Of a DNA stretch of 64,000 nt, positions 48,943 to 60,134 are shown one piece after another (the stretch's first letter is position 1; the number at the start of each line of letters is the position of its first letter). The position numbers and the translations under genes are program-made. Source of the stretch: Euborellia annulipes (Eukaryota > Arthropoda > Insecta > Dermaptera > Anisolabididae); the NCBI GenBank assembly GCA_023213315.1, contig JAKCPI010002804.1, forward strand, positions 120,530 to 184,529, written 5' to 3'. The notes beneath the pieces were generated by a model, which was not told where the DNA came from, ran no database searches, and saw only the letters and a list, made by a program, of their open reading frames with translations.

Positions 48943-51900
48943 ATGCTGCGAACGATGACGCCTTGGTGGAGATTCCTTCTTCTTGTTTTGTTATCAAATC
49001 AAATTAAAGGATTGAGGATCCTGAGTCTCGTCACAATTCCATCCAAAAGCCATCATATATTTAATCGAGTTCTCAATTTGGAACTCGCAAATCGTGGGCA
49101 TCATGTGAGTAAATTCAAAAAAAAAACGTCAAGTAGTTTCAGCTTCAACAGCCATTTTAATTTCAAGCTTCGTTCCTTTGCAGGTGACAGTTCTTTCTCC
49201 AGACGAAGAGAAATTCCCGCCACCACCGGGAAGAGGAGATTATCGGCATTTTGTCGTTGAAGGCGCCTATGAAATCCACAAACAGATCGAATTTGAAGGC
49301 AAATCTAATGGATTATACCCTTGTTATAAATTATTATTCAAATGGGCAGATCTGGCAGCTCAATGGGTCTCTAGGAGTCAAGCAGCAAGGGAAGTTCTCA
49401 GTTTGGCCAAAAACGAATCGTTCGACGTCATCATGTACGAAACTGCTCTCCAAGAATGGATCACAGGTTGCTGTCTCTTTGAAATGCATTCATTTTAACA
49501 CCTGCTAGCAAAAACTACTGCAAAATTAACAAAAGTAGCGTCACATTGTTAAAAGTGGCTCGATAATCATTAACTATTTGCAAAAAGTGATTGCTTCAAG
49601 GCCAAGACCCATTTCATTTAGGAGATTTTATTGTTGGATTAGATTTCTCAATAGGAGAGCCCAACACTCTTCAAAGGGGAAATTTTTGAGCCTCCTCAAA
49701 TAGGAACCCAATTCTCTGTACTCTTCATAACATCTTCTATACCACATTTCGATATTCCCACGGGGGCAGTAGGGCAAAATGTCCCCTCATACATTTCCTA
49801 TGTGGAACATCTTGGAAATTAATTATGGAAAAATGAATCAATGATAAGACGGTTGATGAAGAAGAGGACAAGTAGACCCCAAACGACGACTAATGAAGCT
49901 GCTGTTGAGCGCCTAAGATCCGACAGTCCTGGACTGAACTATGTTCTTCATCAACAGTCTTATCGTTGATTCACTTGGGGAATCCCTGACTCCATGACTC
50001 TGATGACGATATAATGAAATTCCACAATAAATAAATAAATAAATAAATAAATAAATTTATTACGACCCGCTTAGAGGCACCAGTCCTCAGTGGCTAGGTC
50101 CAACAAACACAAATACAAATTTAAATACAATAACAAATACAACAAAACAAAACAAAAGGAAAAAATAAAAATAAAAATAAATAAATAGAAATGCATGCCC
50201 ATTAACAATCAACATGTTCATGCATTTCCATCGAAAGAAATAAAAAAAAAAACAATTATCAAAAAATTCACGCAAGCCACGGGACCAGGAGTAAACGTCG
50301 CATTAACCATCCCGACATTCGCCTTAAGCTGTTAAGGAAAACCTGGCCAATTTGTGTTCTTTGTTCAGTTGTGTATTTTCCCTCAATTAATTTCCTTTAT
50401 AAGAATCTGAAAAGAAAGGTAAACAAAATCAACAGCAACAAAATAATTACAACTTTCAACCTCTTTCGTGACTTTTGACTCACCCTGTATTTAAATCTGT
50501 CTTTGTCATTCGTTACAACTGATGTGCATTTCCTTGAAAATAGTTCCCGCGTCTTGTATTCATGGCGCTGCTCGTTTTGATTGAAACGGCGTGAATAGAA
50601 AAAACTTGGTTTTTTTGCCTTTCAGGTTTTTCAGAAGCCTTCAATTATCCGCCTCTAATAGGGATCTCCACATTCGGGTACGCCCCTTGGATGGACCACA
50701 TGAAAGGATACTTTGAACACCCTGGATACGTTGCCAATATGGCTTCCAGCTATGACTATCCTCGCAATCTCTGGCAGAAAATTGAAAATCACATCTTCCA
50801 CGCACTCGTCAATATATATTACAGGTAACAACTCTGAACTCTACCAAAAAATCTGGTGTGACAGCAAATCACACAACCTTTTCTTTTTTTAAGGGCATTT
50901 TATCTTCCGAATCAAGAGGCGTATGCAAGAACACTCTTTGGGGAGATGGCACACTCTGTAGAGGAAGCGACAAGGAACACAAGCCTCTATTTAGTCAATT
51001 CCAATTTGGCCTTTGATCTAGCAAGACCTTTATCGCCAGATGTGATTCCCGTTGGAGGATTGCACGTCACTGAACCCACACCTTTGCCAGAGGTTAGTTA
51101 GTGACGTCATCGGCGTCATGTGCAAGGAGCCAAGAGAGAGAGAGAGCAATAAATAGTTGATTTGATTTTTAGGATTTACAAATCTGGATGGATAATGCAA
51201 AAGAAGGCGTAATCCTGTTCAGTTTAGGGAGTAATATTCGTTTGGATCAACTCCCTAAACAAATTCTAGAAATGTTGATGCAAACCTTTCGAAATACGAA
51301 AGAACGAATTCTATGCAAAATGGAGATTGCTGCGCGCTCTTCGCTCCCTCCGAATGTGCGGGCAACAAAATGGCTTCCTCAAGCGGATGTTCTAGGTTTG
51401 TTCTATTTATTCTTTATTATTGAATATCTAGGGCGGGTGACGGCGAAAAAGTATTCCTGATAGAAAAGGGAGTTGTGAAATATGAATAACTGAGCACACA
51501 GCACACAACCTTTTGAAAGTTGAGGGGATATTTAGAGAATACTGTAAAGCTTTATCGAACTTTAAGGACCAGTTGCTTCACTTCTAGCCAAGCCAACTAG
51601 CAAACTTATCCACTAAATAGCAAATCATCGATATGGTCAAGAAGAACACGCGTAACCTTCGAGTTATAAATATGTAATTAGTTGATGATGAAGATAGGGG
51701 GATCCTGGGGGATATTATTGAGAAGGATGAATAAATAAAATCCGGAGCTGATGATCAGGCAATTTATTTGGATTAATTCCGTCTGCTATAAGTCGACGTT
51801 TCGGAGCCAAACGGGACCATCAAAAACAAATAGCCCTCAATTTTGTCATAAAAGGTGTGATTAATGTCCCTAGAAGACATGTGGTAAAGGCAATGGTGTC

Positions 51901-53137
51901 AAAGGAAGAATGATCATTCCTGAAGAAGCAGCCGTTGTGGCTCCGAAACATCTACTTATAGCGGACGGAATTAATCCAAATAATTTGCCTGATCATCAGC
52001 TCCGGATTTTATTTATTCATCCTTCTCAATATGTAATTAGCTATCTGAGGAAAGATCTGCGAAGTTAGGAAATTAATAAAAGCACCATTTAAATAAAAAT
52101 TAAAGCTAATCAAGACTTGTGATTCTAATTTCATCCAATAGTTAAGCCTTTACCTTTAGGGCCTTAGCTAACTAACTACGATTTGAGTTATTGTTTAAAA
52201 ATCTGGTGTGACAACGCACAGCACACAACTTTCTCTTAATCTTTGGTAATCGAAAGTTGTGTACTCTGCTGTACCACCACCAGATATATTTAATTTCCCA
52301 TGGCACCTTAGTTCGGAAATTGCGTTTTAAATGTTCACTGCTTGAAATAAACTATGGTTATTTGATATTTTATACACAATAGAGAGTCCTAAATAAATAC
52401 AAAATTCGGGGATTTAACGTTGGCTCTAAGGAAGGAAGAGCCGGAAAATGAATTTGAATAATCTGAACGACCACGTCAGTAAAGTGTACTTCAAACAATT
52501 TTTAGGGCAAAATGAGAATATACATTTTAAAGAGCATCTAGCAATGTTTGGATTTTACGACTTGTTTTTTTTTTTTAGCTCATCCAAACTTACGGCTTTT
52601 CATCACCCACGGAGGAGGGTTGAGCGCCATCGAGTCCATCTCTCATGGCATTCCTATGCTAATCATCCCCTTCTTTTGCGATCAAATAAACAACGCTGAA
52701 AAGCTCGTTCGGAAAGGAATTGCAATTCGTCTCGATTTCTATTCAATGACATCTCGGGATTTAAGGAAAGCAATACGAACTGTCATTGACGAGCCAAAGT
52801 AAGTGCTTTTTGTTTGTGATTGAGTGGATCTGCATATTAATGTTGTTGTTTTAATTCCAGATTCAAAGAACGTGTCGTGGAGCAACAAGCCATCTTCAGG
52901 GATAATCCGCAAAGTTCACTCGACAAGGCCATCTACTGGATTGAATACATCGCTAGGCACAGAGGCGGGGGGCATCTGAGGTTGGAGACGAGGCAAATGG
53001 CCTGGTATGAGTTGGCCATGCTCGATCTAATCCTCGTCTATCTTCTCACTCTCACATTTATTTATCAATTCATCAAAAGAATAAAGAGAAAATTCATTGT
53101 CAAGACGCACCCAAAGCTTAAGAAGAAGAATGAGTGA
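48943..53137 (+). CDS. UDP-glycosyltransferase UGT-B, 7 exons, 520 aa
   Basis: Paralogue of UGT-A with the same seven-exon layout and phases: 48943-49104, 49184-49466, 50626-50824, 50894-51092, 51173-51395, 52579-52798, 52861-53137. Signal peptide (WRFLLLVLLSNQIKG), then LRILSLVTIPSKSHH and RGHH|VTVLSPD. Conserved stretches include NYPPLIGISTFGYAPW, GVILFSLGSN and WLPQADVL|AHPNLRLFITHGGG with IPFFCDQINNAEK (UDP-sugar site). The C-terminal span is LILVYLLTLTFIYQFI and the tail ends KKKNE, a KKxx-type ER retrieval signal. All introns are GT-AG. An in-frame ATG at 48955 is an alternative start. Intron 5 carries a palindrome and an R1b copy ending about 33 bases before the exon 6 acceptor. Likely functional; substrate unknown. 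Confidence 0.93.
49833..49975. repeat. Small inverted repeat in UGT-B intron 2
   Basis: AATCAATGATAAGACGGTTG with GATGAAGAA is mirrored by TTCTTCATC and AACAGTCTTATCGTTGATT around a ~80-base centre. Possible small foldback or Penelope-type derivative. Confidence 0.55.
50025..50335 (-). repeat. LINE 3' end remnant with (AATA)n
   Basis: An (AAAT)n tract at about 50028-50058 borders, on the minus strand, GGTGCCTCTAAGCGGGTCGT, the kind of 3' untranslated end with a short tandem tail seen in jockey/CR1-group LINEs. No RT motif remains. Confidence 0.4.
51716..52030. repeat. Palindromic element with hammerhead-like motif in UGT-B intron 5
   Basis: About 85-bp inverted arms (ATTGAGAAGGATGAATAAAT ... 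ATTTATTCATCCTTCTCAAT) carry CCGGAGCTGATGATCAGGCA on one side. The right arm has CTGAAGA (51920-51926), a CAGCC/GGCT stem II and CCGAAAC (51944-51949); the left arm has the mirrored CGTTTCGG. Matches the layout of inverted Penelope terminal repeats. Confidence 0.55.
51920..51952 (+). ncRNA. Hammerhead-ribozyme-like motif, best-preserved core
   Basis: CTGAAGA, then AGCAGCC-loop-GGCTCC able to pair as stem II with one mismatch, then GAAAC. Stems I and III could form with flanking palindrome sequence. Cleavage is not demonstrated. Confidence 0.45.
52198..52545 (-). repeat. R1b repeat, inverted copy
   Basis: Begins with the hairpin (AAAAATCTGGTGTGACAACG ... CCACCAGAT at about 52285) and runs through AAATAAACTATGGTTATTTG and GGAAGAGCCGGAAAATGAAT to ATTTTAAAGAGCATCTAG, the reverse of 46860-47405. 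Confidence 0.6.
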
Positions 53138-54460
53138 GAGGAAAACTTCATTTTAGAATATATTTAGAATAGAATGGATAGTCAGTAGTGGCAAAAAGCC
53201 TATTAGGGTATAACACGTGGGTCATCAAGTTCCGGGACACAGCAATAGCGAGACAATCATTTAAGGATATTCGGAGCCAAATCTCATTCCCATATCTGCG
53301 AATAGGCGTCACTTAACCTTCCATATATCGACAATATCTTGAATTTTTGCCTTCTGTGTGTCCGGAACTTGAGAGCCTTCAGGAGGCAAAGCCGTTCGCA
53401 TACTTTTGCCGATAAGATGGCGTTAGAGGCAAGGGCGGATACAAGGGGGGGGGTAATTACATCCCCCTCCCCGAAAATTTGCCAACAGATGGCAGGACGG
53501 TAGCTATATTTAATCTCATGCATTTAGTTAACTTTCGTTCATCTTTTAAGGGAGTTCAGGAGCGACGTCTAAACGTACTTTAAAAAAAAAAACTAGACTA
53601 TTATAAGGAATTTTTCAATGAGGTTTTTTTTAAAATGAATTAAATTCATAAGAGATTATTGGGACATCGAGCTATAATTTTTTTAATGACTTAAGATAGA
53701 TAATATATAATAACATTTATAAAGTATTTATTGTTAAAACTGATAAAATACATTTGCATTCAATCAAAACGTTCTTTCACACTTTATTTGTATAAAATAG
53801 TGATATATTTTTATTTGTTCAAATGAATTGAGACGTCACTGGGGACGCAGCTCCGAAGGGCAGCTGGCAAAAGATAAAGAATATATTTGTGCTCAGAAAT
53901 TTGATTAATTTTTAAAAACATTCAAATTATTTCTTCTTTATTCTTCGTTTCATATATTATATATGTGAACTTATTAATTTGAAGCGCGGCGAAAGCTCGG
54001 GACTGGTGACCCCGAGTAATCAGCGTGTGGAACGTCCCCCCGGTATCAATATACCGTGGTATATAAAAATGAAATTGGAAAAACGTATGTATGTATATAT
54101 ATGTTCTATAGAAATCAACAATTTTCAATGAATCTATTTGAAATTAAGTACACATATAGAACATGTACCAGGGAGTAACGTAGTAATAATGTGAATATCT
54201 TAAATATTTTGGAAAATTAATTATAATCAAATTACTTCAATATGGGAACACAAAATAGACAAGTTGGCTAGGAAATGAGAGAGGCAGTTAGTTGCTCTTT
54301 TTCCAGCTTTCTGTGTACACGACATGGGCCTGTGGGAGGAGCTACGCAGCAGTTAAAAAGAAAAGAAATAGATCCTTTTGCTGACCTCAGTCGGTACCCT
54401 CGCTTGAACTCAAGATCCTTTCTTAACATCTTAACACTTGCATTGCAACAAGATATATCC
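53138..54460. other. Intergenic region between UGT-B and UGT-C, first part
   Basis: No gene seen. It contains a short TIR pair (CAAGTTCCGGGACACAG at about 53227 and the inverse CTGTGTGTCCGGAACTTG at about 53354), possibly a ~170-bp mariner-like MITE. Also present are a left-end fragment of the CAAGGGCGGATAC hAT family (53430-53470) and a fragment near 53990-54050 (GGAACGTCCCCCCGGT) whose inverse also occurs near 25510. Confidence 0.45.
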
Positions 54461-54462
54461 CA

Positions 54463-54997
54463 AATTGGCTTATTTAGGCCTACGGCCGCCTAATATTTTG
54501 AATGCTTTGAAGAAATTGGGAAGCGATTGATTATGATAGTGCAAGTCAAGTTTTCATACAAGGTGCCAGAAAAAATTTTGGATGGGATACCGACGCAATA
54601 GGCTGGTACAATATTATATCTAGATGAAAAAAGGAAAATTTACGTTCTATAGAAATCCAGAATTTTCAATCAATCTCTATCAAATTAATTTTAACCCTTT
54701 TCGGCTACTGCGGCCATTTAGGGGTTATATGGTCATTTTATTTAAATAACAAAATGGCCGCAGTATCCGAAAAGGGTAAAAAAAAAAACTTAATTTGAAA
54801 GAGATTGATTGAAAATTCTGGATTTCTTCAGAACGTAAATTTTCCCTTTTTCATCTAGATATAATATTGTACAAGTCTATGGCATCGGTACCCCATCCAA
54901 CATTTTTTCTGGCACCTTCTATGAAAACTTGACTTGCGCTATCATAATCAATCGCTTCCCAATTTCTTCAAAGCATTCAAAATATTAAGGCCTAAAT
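54463..54997. repeat. Palindromic element with ~250-bp arms
   Basis: TTTAGGCCTACGGCCGCCTAATATTTTGAATGCTTTGAAG on the left is mirrored by the right end (CTTCAAAGCATTCAAAATAT), with matching arms through TCTAGATATAATATTGTAC. The centre has CTTTTCGGCTACTGCGGCC facing GGCCGCAGTATCCGAAAAG, a diverged hammerhead-like GAAA arrangement seen also at about 25436-25460. Non-coding. Confidence 0.7.
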
Positions 54998-55295
54998 AAA
55001 AAGTTGACACGAAATGAATCACCGATTGTGCGATATCACATTAAAAACAAACACTTGAACGAGATCCCAATTAAACGGTCCATTTGGTGCTAACTCTAAA
55101 GGAAATTATAAAATGTAAAAAAAAGATAAAACTTTAAATTTAAGGATTGCGGTGTGGGTTTCAAGTGAAACATTTTGAACAAATTTATTGATTATATATT
55201 ACAATATTTTTGTATAATTTACAATGAATAAATAATTTCCGTCGCCGAATCAATAAATTCTTTATCATTTAATATAATTTATACTCGTTGGCGGA

Positions 55296-55330
55296 TATAA
55301 AAGCCCAAGAGGCTAAATTTCTTTCTCAGT
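55296..55330 (+). promoter_or_regulatory. UGT-C core promoter: TATA box and initiator
   Basis: TATAAAAG at 55296-55303 and TCAGT at 55326-55330, placing the initiator A about 32 bases after the TATA start, the standard arthropod spacing. The ATG follows at 55350, giving a ~22-base leader. Confidence 0.75.
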
Positions 55331-55349
55331 AGGGAATAAAACAAAAACA

Positions 55350-58300
55350 ATGAAAATTTCGTTGTTGTTGTTGTTGTTGTTGTCGAGTGTTGCAGTTGTT
55401 TCAATTCAGGGATTACAGATTCTATGTTTGGCTCCGACAGCTGCATTGAGTCATTATTTCTTTATTAAACCTCTCCTTGTAGAGCTGGCATCACGAGGAC
55501 ATAACGTAAGCATTGACTGATAGATAATTCATTTGGCCCCTTCAACATGGGCGTAACTAGGGGGGTGCCGGGGGGCTGCCCCCCCCCCCCAGAAAGCTCC
55601 CTGCCCCAAGGAAAATTGAGAAAATATGGGGCCCGGAGGATAGCTGGTCCCATGCCCCCCTCCCCCAGCCAAATTCTCTAGTTACGCCCATGCCCTTCAA
55701 ACAGGCCATCAAAAATTATAATAAAAAGAGCCAGGGGAGGGGAGAAGGCTCAGGCCAATAATCAGGCCAATTTATTTAGAGAAACTTCCCTGAATCCGAA
55801 AAAGAGGTTTTCGCGATTTTTCAAATTCATTTTCCGCCTCTTTCTTCCATAGGGCAAATGTTAAATCCCCATCTGGGGATTTGGAACTTTTTACACATTT
55901 TAAAAAATGTTTTGCAATTTTGTTGAATTAATTGACTTTTTTGTACTTATGAAATGCAAGTGGTCAGAGGCAAGTCGGTGGCTGTGGAATACAGAGTCTG
56001 AAGTCTCAACACGACTCGCAAATAAATTATTTCAAACATTGCCGAAGTCTCCTCTTAGGGGAGCAAAGTGGGAAGAAATCTCTCCCCACAGACCCAGAGG
56101 CCTTCAAATGAGGATTGCTCTGAGGGGTCTGAAAAACGTTATGGGCCGGGTGGCTGAGGAGGAGGAATGCCTCATAAAATCCAAATCCGAAATGCAGGGG
56201 GCTAGGGCAAACTAAATATATCTCAACACCAAAAAAATCTTTTGTTTTTTATTCAAAATTGAGCAGATTTTTATTTACAACCAGAGGCGGCGCGTCCACT
56301 AGGCAAACTAGGCGGCCGCCTAGGGCGGCAAACTGAAGAGGGCGGCAAAAATGCAAAAAGGGAAAAAATTTTGGTTCCGCAAACGACACCCGAAAAAAAA
56401 TCAGCAAAATGGTTCCGCGAACGGCAAAAATTTAGCGTCTCTAAAAAAAGAAAATATTTTTCCGGATGGGAAAAATTTCGATTCCGCGCAAGAGAAAATG
56501 TTCCGCGGGCGGCAAAAATTTAGCGTTTCTAAAAAAGAGGTAAAAAATTTTTAAGGAGGGGGCGGCAAATAAAATTTTTAAAGTTTTTTTTCGGGGGGGG
56601 GCGCAAAAAAAATATCTTGCCTAGGGCGGCAGAATAGCTTGCGCCGGCCCTGTTTACAACCCCAATGTGTTTAATTTGAAACTTCACTTCAACGTGTTCC
56701 CTATTAAAATGAATTATAATACCCCCCCCCCCACCCCTAGGGATGAAAGGATACTACTGAGGTATCGATACTTTTGCTCGATACCGTATCGGTCGCAAAG
56801 TATCGACACTTAATCGTATCGGTCAATTTTTTCGTACAATTAAAGATAAGCAAAAAGAGCAGTAGGTACGGATATTATATTTATTGAAATAATAATAAAA
56901 AAACAATTACTATATATTCTATTGATTTCTAAGGCCCGTGTGCTTCACCTAGGGTGAGTTTGTTAGCCCTGGCTTTTTTTTGTAGTGCAGAAACCCACTT
57001 CAGTTTTATTTTTATAGTAAAATATACGATATTTCATCATTTTATTGCTAAAAGAAGTATTCTAGAAGTAGATATATTTGTTATTTTTCCTTAGATTCTA
57101 CTTATTTTATCAATAAAATGATGAAATGTCGTATATTTTATAAAATATGTTATAGGCTAGGGCCCGCTTGCATCAGATCTCGTGGCCATTATTAGCCCTG
57201 AGTTAACCTCACTTTTGAGTAATTTCAGCTAGATATATGGTGGATTGGAGCCAAGGTCCGGGCTAAAGTTAGCCCAGGGCCAAAGTCCGGGCTAAGATTT
57301 AGCCCTCGGGTGACACGTATTATGAACACAAGCATCCTAACTTCACGAATATAAATCATAGATAATAATATAAATGCAATCTGGAATCTACCGTTTTTTT
57401 TTTTTTTGTTATTATTCATTTTATATCAGTCAGGATCAGTGGCGTAGTGAGCTTAACTCGCGCCCGGGGCAAAATACCTTTTTAGCGCCCCTCCCCCATT
57501 CGAAAACCATATAATATTATATGTAAAATATACTAGCAAATAAATAAATAAAGTCATAGGCTCAAGCTAGGCTTTAAATTTGAGACAAAAAATATAGTTG
57601 AGAAAACAAGACTAGATTTTCAAATGTATATGATCATCCAGAAATCAATTATAATAAAAATAAAAATTATCCAGCAATTTTTTATTTTTGCGGACCATTT
57701 GGCGCCCCTTTGTGAGTAGCGCCCGGGGCATGATGACCCCCCTTGCTCACCCCTCGCTACGCCACTGGTCAGGATTAAGGTGCGTTCACACCGGAACCTG
57801 ACTTGACTTGAGTTGAGTCCGGTGGCGGACCCAACCTATGTATTTCTATGGAGGTGCACACACTGCTGCCGAAACGGAGTTGAGCGGAGCTACGTCACGA
57901 TACGGACTCTGGTGGCTAACCAATTTTGTTGGATCGGGACCTGACTCCGGCTGTCTGAGAAGCCAACATGGCCGACTTTTTCAATCAGCTGTTTGATCGG
58001 TTCCTTAATAAAGACATTTTTGGCAATATAGGGCTTTATTTAAGTAATAATAATACAAATAAATAATAATATTGAGATAACTTCTATTTTTTATTAAAAA
58101 TTGCAGGAAAATATGTTAAGTCAAAACAAAGAGATTCGAATTTTTTTTAATTAATACCTAAGATATTATTTTTTAAATAGTCAATTAAGAAATATTTTTA
58201 CTTAAAATTTAGTAAAAATATTTCTTGATATAACGATAATTAGTTTTATTAAGTTTATTTAGAAATAAATTGCTCGGAAGGAAAATAGTATCATTCAAGT

Positions 58301-59520
58301 AAAAAGCATTGTTTATCCTTCGACATACTTATATACCAAATAACAGAGAAGTAAGATTACGTCACTCCAGTCAAGTTTTAGTGTGTGACCCCCCTCAATT
58401 CGGATTCGGTTAGAACTCCAGTCAGTAAACACAAGTCAGGTCCCGGTGTGATCGCACCTTTATACTTGTATATCCAGGATATATTGCAAGGTGTTGAATA
58501 TTCTCCTAACTTCAGCATTGCATATCTGTATTACGGCTTGTTGATGAAACTAAAAATATATTTATCTTCAAAGTGAATGCAAATTGATATAATATTGATA
58601 TTAAATTTTTATGTAAATATCTTCAGTTGATATTACTTCTTGTCAGGTGAAAATAAAAGGTATATTTCTTTTTGAAATTATCTTTATTTGAGCCACACAG
58701 CTGGCAATTTGTCAAAATAGTTGTGAAGATTGGAACAATTGAGAAATTGTTATGTGAACACGAATAAATCTTGTTTATTTTTTTGAAAATATTTAAATTT
58801 TAGTAAAAAAAAAAAAAAAAAAATTAATTTCTTATATTTAAATATATATTAATAATAATATTTACTTAAATTATGGGTGATAATATCAGTTTTTATTTTT
58901 AATAATTTTTATAAGATGCCTTAATGAAGTTGCAACCTTCACAAACAGAACATGATTTGTTCCCCCGGAAGAGGGTTTCTGCACTACAAAAAAGTCGGGG
59001 CTAACAAACTCCACCCAGATGAAGCAGACGGCACTAAGAGTATTTTTGACGGATACTCGACTCCAAAAGTACTTGGTATCGAAAGGAAAGAAAAGTATCG
59101 AGTACTTGTGTCCCCCTGGCTATAGTGGCTTATAGCTCCATCCTGATGGGAAGGACACAAATGTTCTCAACTGCTTCGCGTGTTGGCCCTCCTTGATTCT
59201 CTATCTTTTTTTGCCTCCATTTTTGTTTCAGGTGACCGTTATCACGTCGTATGAAGATAAGGATATCCCCAAAGAGAATTTTATTCTCCATGCCGACGAA
59301 AATATTCGAATGGCTTGGAAAGAATTAAATCTCAAATCGTTTGTATTAAAGAATATTTTCATAAACATTCAAATGCTATTCTTTTGGGGGGAACTTCAAT
59401 CGAATCTGATGAGAAAATCGCAAAAAATCCAACAAATCGTCAACTCAACTAAGAATCAAACAAATGGAACAATATTTGATCTCATTATTTATGATGTCAC
59501 CGTAACCGAGATGCTATTAG
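55350..59520 (+). CDS. UDP-glycosyltransferase UGT-C, exons 1-2 only (partial)
   Basis: Exon 1 (55350-55505) encodes a signal peptide built on a (TTG)n leucine run, then GLQILCLAPTAALSHYFFIK and ELASRGHN. Exon 2 (59232-59520) continues VTVITSYEDKDIPKENF and ends FDLIIYDVTVTEMLLG. Splice phases (0, then 1) and positions match UGT-A and UGT-B. No exon 3 (family motif FNFPPLIGIS-like) is found in the remaining 4.5 kb, so the gene either runs past the window end or is broken. The protein is clearly more diverged than the other two (no DGLY-type segment), suggesting a distinct subfamily. Intron 1-2 here is 3.7 kb of nested transposons. Confidence 0.78.
55546..55692. mobile_element. hAT MITE in UGT-C intron, TSD CCCTTCAA
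   Basis: Ends CATGGGCGTAACTAGG and CTAGTTACGCCCATG; perfect 8-bp duplication CCCTTCAA at 55538-55545 and 55693-55700. The core AGAAAGCTCCCTGCCCCAAG is shared with the 44597 and 20417 copies. Confidence 0.93.
55820..56250 (+). repeat. R1b copy split by SINE S3 body
   Basis: R1b words (CAAATTCATTTTCCGCCTC, CATAGGGCAAATGTTAAAT, CTAAATATATCTCAACACCA) flank an S3 SINE body at about 55968-56160 (AAGTCTCCTCTTAGGGGAGC, TGAGGATTGCTCTGAG). Confidence 0.5.
56282..56652. mobile_element. hAT MITE (GGCGGCAAAA-rich), TSD TTTACAAC
   Basis: Ends CAGAGGCGGCGCGTCC and GCTTGCGCCGGCCCTG; exact 8-bp duplication TTTACAAC at 56274-56281 and 56653-56660. The interior repeats CGGCAAAAATTTAGCG-like words. Confidence 0.9.
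57437..57767. mobile_element. hAT MITE (CAGTGGCGTAGTGAGC), TSD GTCAGGAT
   Basis: Ends CAGTGGCGTAGTGAGC and GCTACGCCACTG; perfect duplication GTCAGGAT at 57429-57436 and 57768-57775. It is the clean reference for the split copy at 3660-4910, sharing CTTAACTCGCGCCCGGGGC and CTTTGTGAGTAGCGCCCGG. Confidence 0.95.
57778..58459. mobile_element. Harbinger-like MITE, TTA target site
   Basis: AGGTGCGTTCACACCGGAAC at the left and the inverse of GTCCCGGTGTGATCGCACCT at the right, with TTA on both sides (57775-57777 and 58460-58462), the 3-bp duplication typical of PIF/Harbinger. The TIR extends through CTGACTTG. No coding. Confidence 0.7.
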
Positions 59521-59914
59521 GTGGTTAGTGTCAGTGTTATTTATTCATAATTAAATTAAGATTAAAGTATTGCTATTAGAAATAAAAGGCATAAATCGTG
59601 GTTTATTTTACCAAATAATAATACAAAAGGTATGTTATAAGTTATTGGCTGGGTGCGAAGTAGATGGTGGGGGAAGCACGAATCGCTCGCAGCACGCGCC
59701 GTGGCCAAACAAGGAACTTTCCGAGGACCAACTGTCAGGGCCCGACAACTTCTATGGTTTAGGCTGCCTTCATTTTTATAGTTACGTTGTACCTCCCTGG
59801 TGGCACCACGTGTAGCAGGACTGATCTGCCATCTATCGAACTAAGCATGTTTTTAAACGAAATTATATATCTATGATTTTTTACTTCCTTGGCTCTTTGC
59901 CCAACGGTGCCAAC
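59521..59914. other. UGT-C intron sequence before the P-like element
   Basis: No further UGT exon recognised. Includes a moderately GC-rich stretch near 59640-59760 with no conserved coding. Confidence 0.4.
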
Positions 59915-60134
59915 CATAGATAATATAGATTGGAAAGCCTGTCAAACATGTCAAACGTTTGTTGTTCAGTCGGCCAGGTGGCGTTCGAAGCGTTGCTCCG
60001 CTCAGGCTCCGCCCACCAATATGCTCCGCCCTGATTCGCCCATTCCCGAAATATACTTTTTTTTTATTTTTATTTTAATAAAAATTATTAAGGAAATTAT
60101 ATATATATACTTATAGAAATAAAGGGTGTTTAAT

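Larger units (their letters stand above)
56934..59034. mobile_element. TIR element with ~65-bp ends, candidate TSD TAAG
   Basis: GCCCGTGTGCTTCACC ... TTTGTTAGCCC ... GTAGTGCAGAAACCC on the left mirrors GGGTTTCTGCACTAC ... GGGGCTAACAAACT ... GAAGCAGACGGCAC on the right. TAAG occurs on both sides (56930-56933, 59035-59038). Non-coding; hosts two younger insertions. Family unknown. Confidence 0.65.
56738..59118. mobile_element. Diverged hAT element (TAGGGATGAAAGGATAC), expanded by nesting
   Basis: The left end with GAGGTATCGATACTTTTGCT and the right end with AAGTATCGAGTACTTG match the termini of 3981-4861. The right terminus is degraded and no duplication is clear. It contains the elements at 56934-59034, 57437-57767 and 57778-58459. 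Confidence 0.6.
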
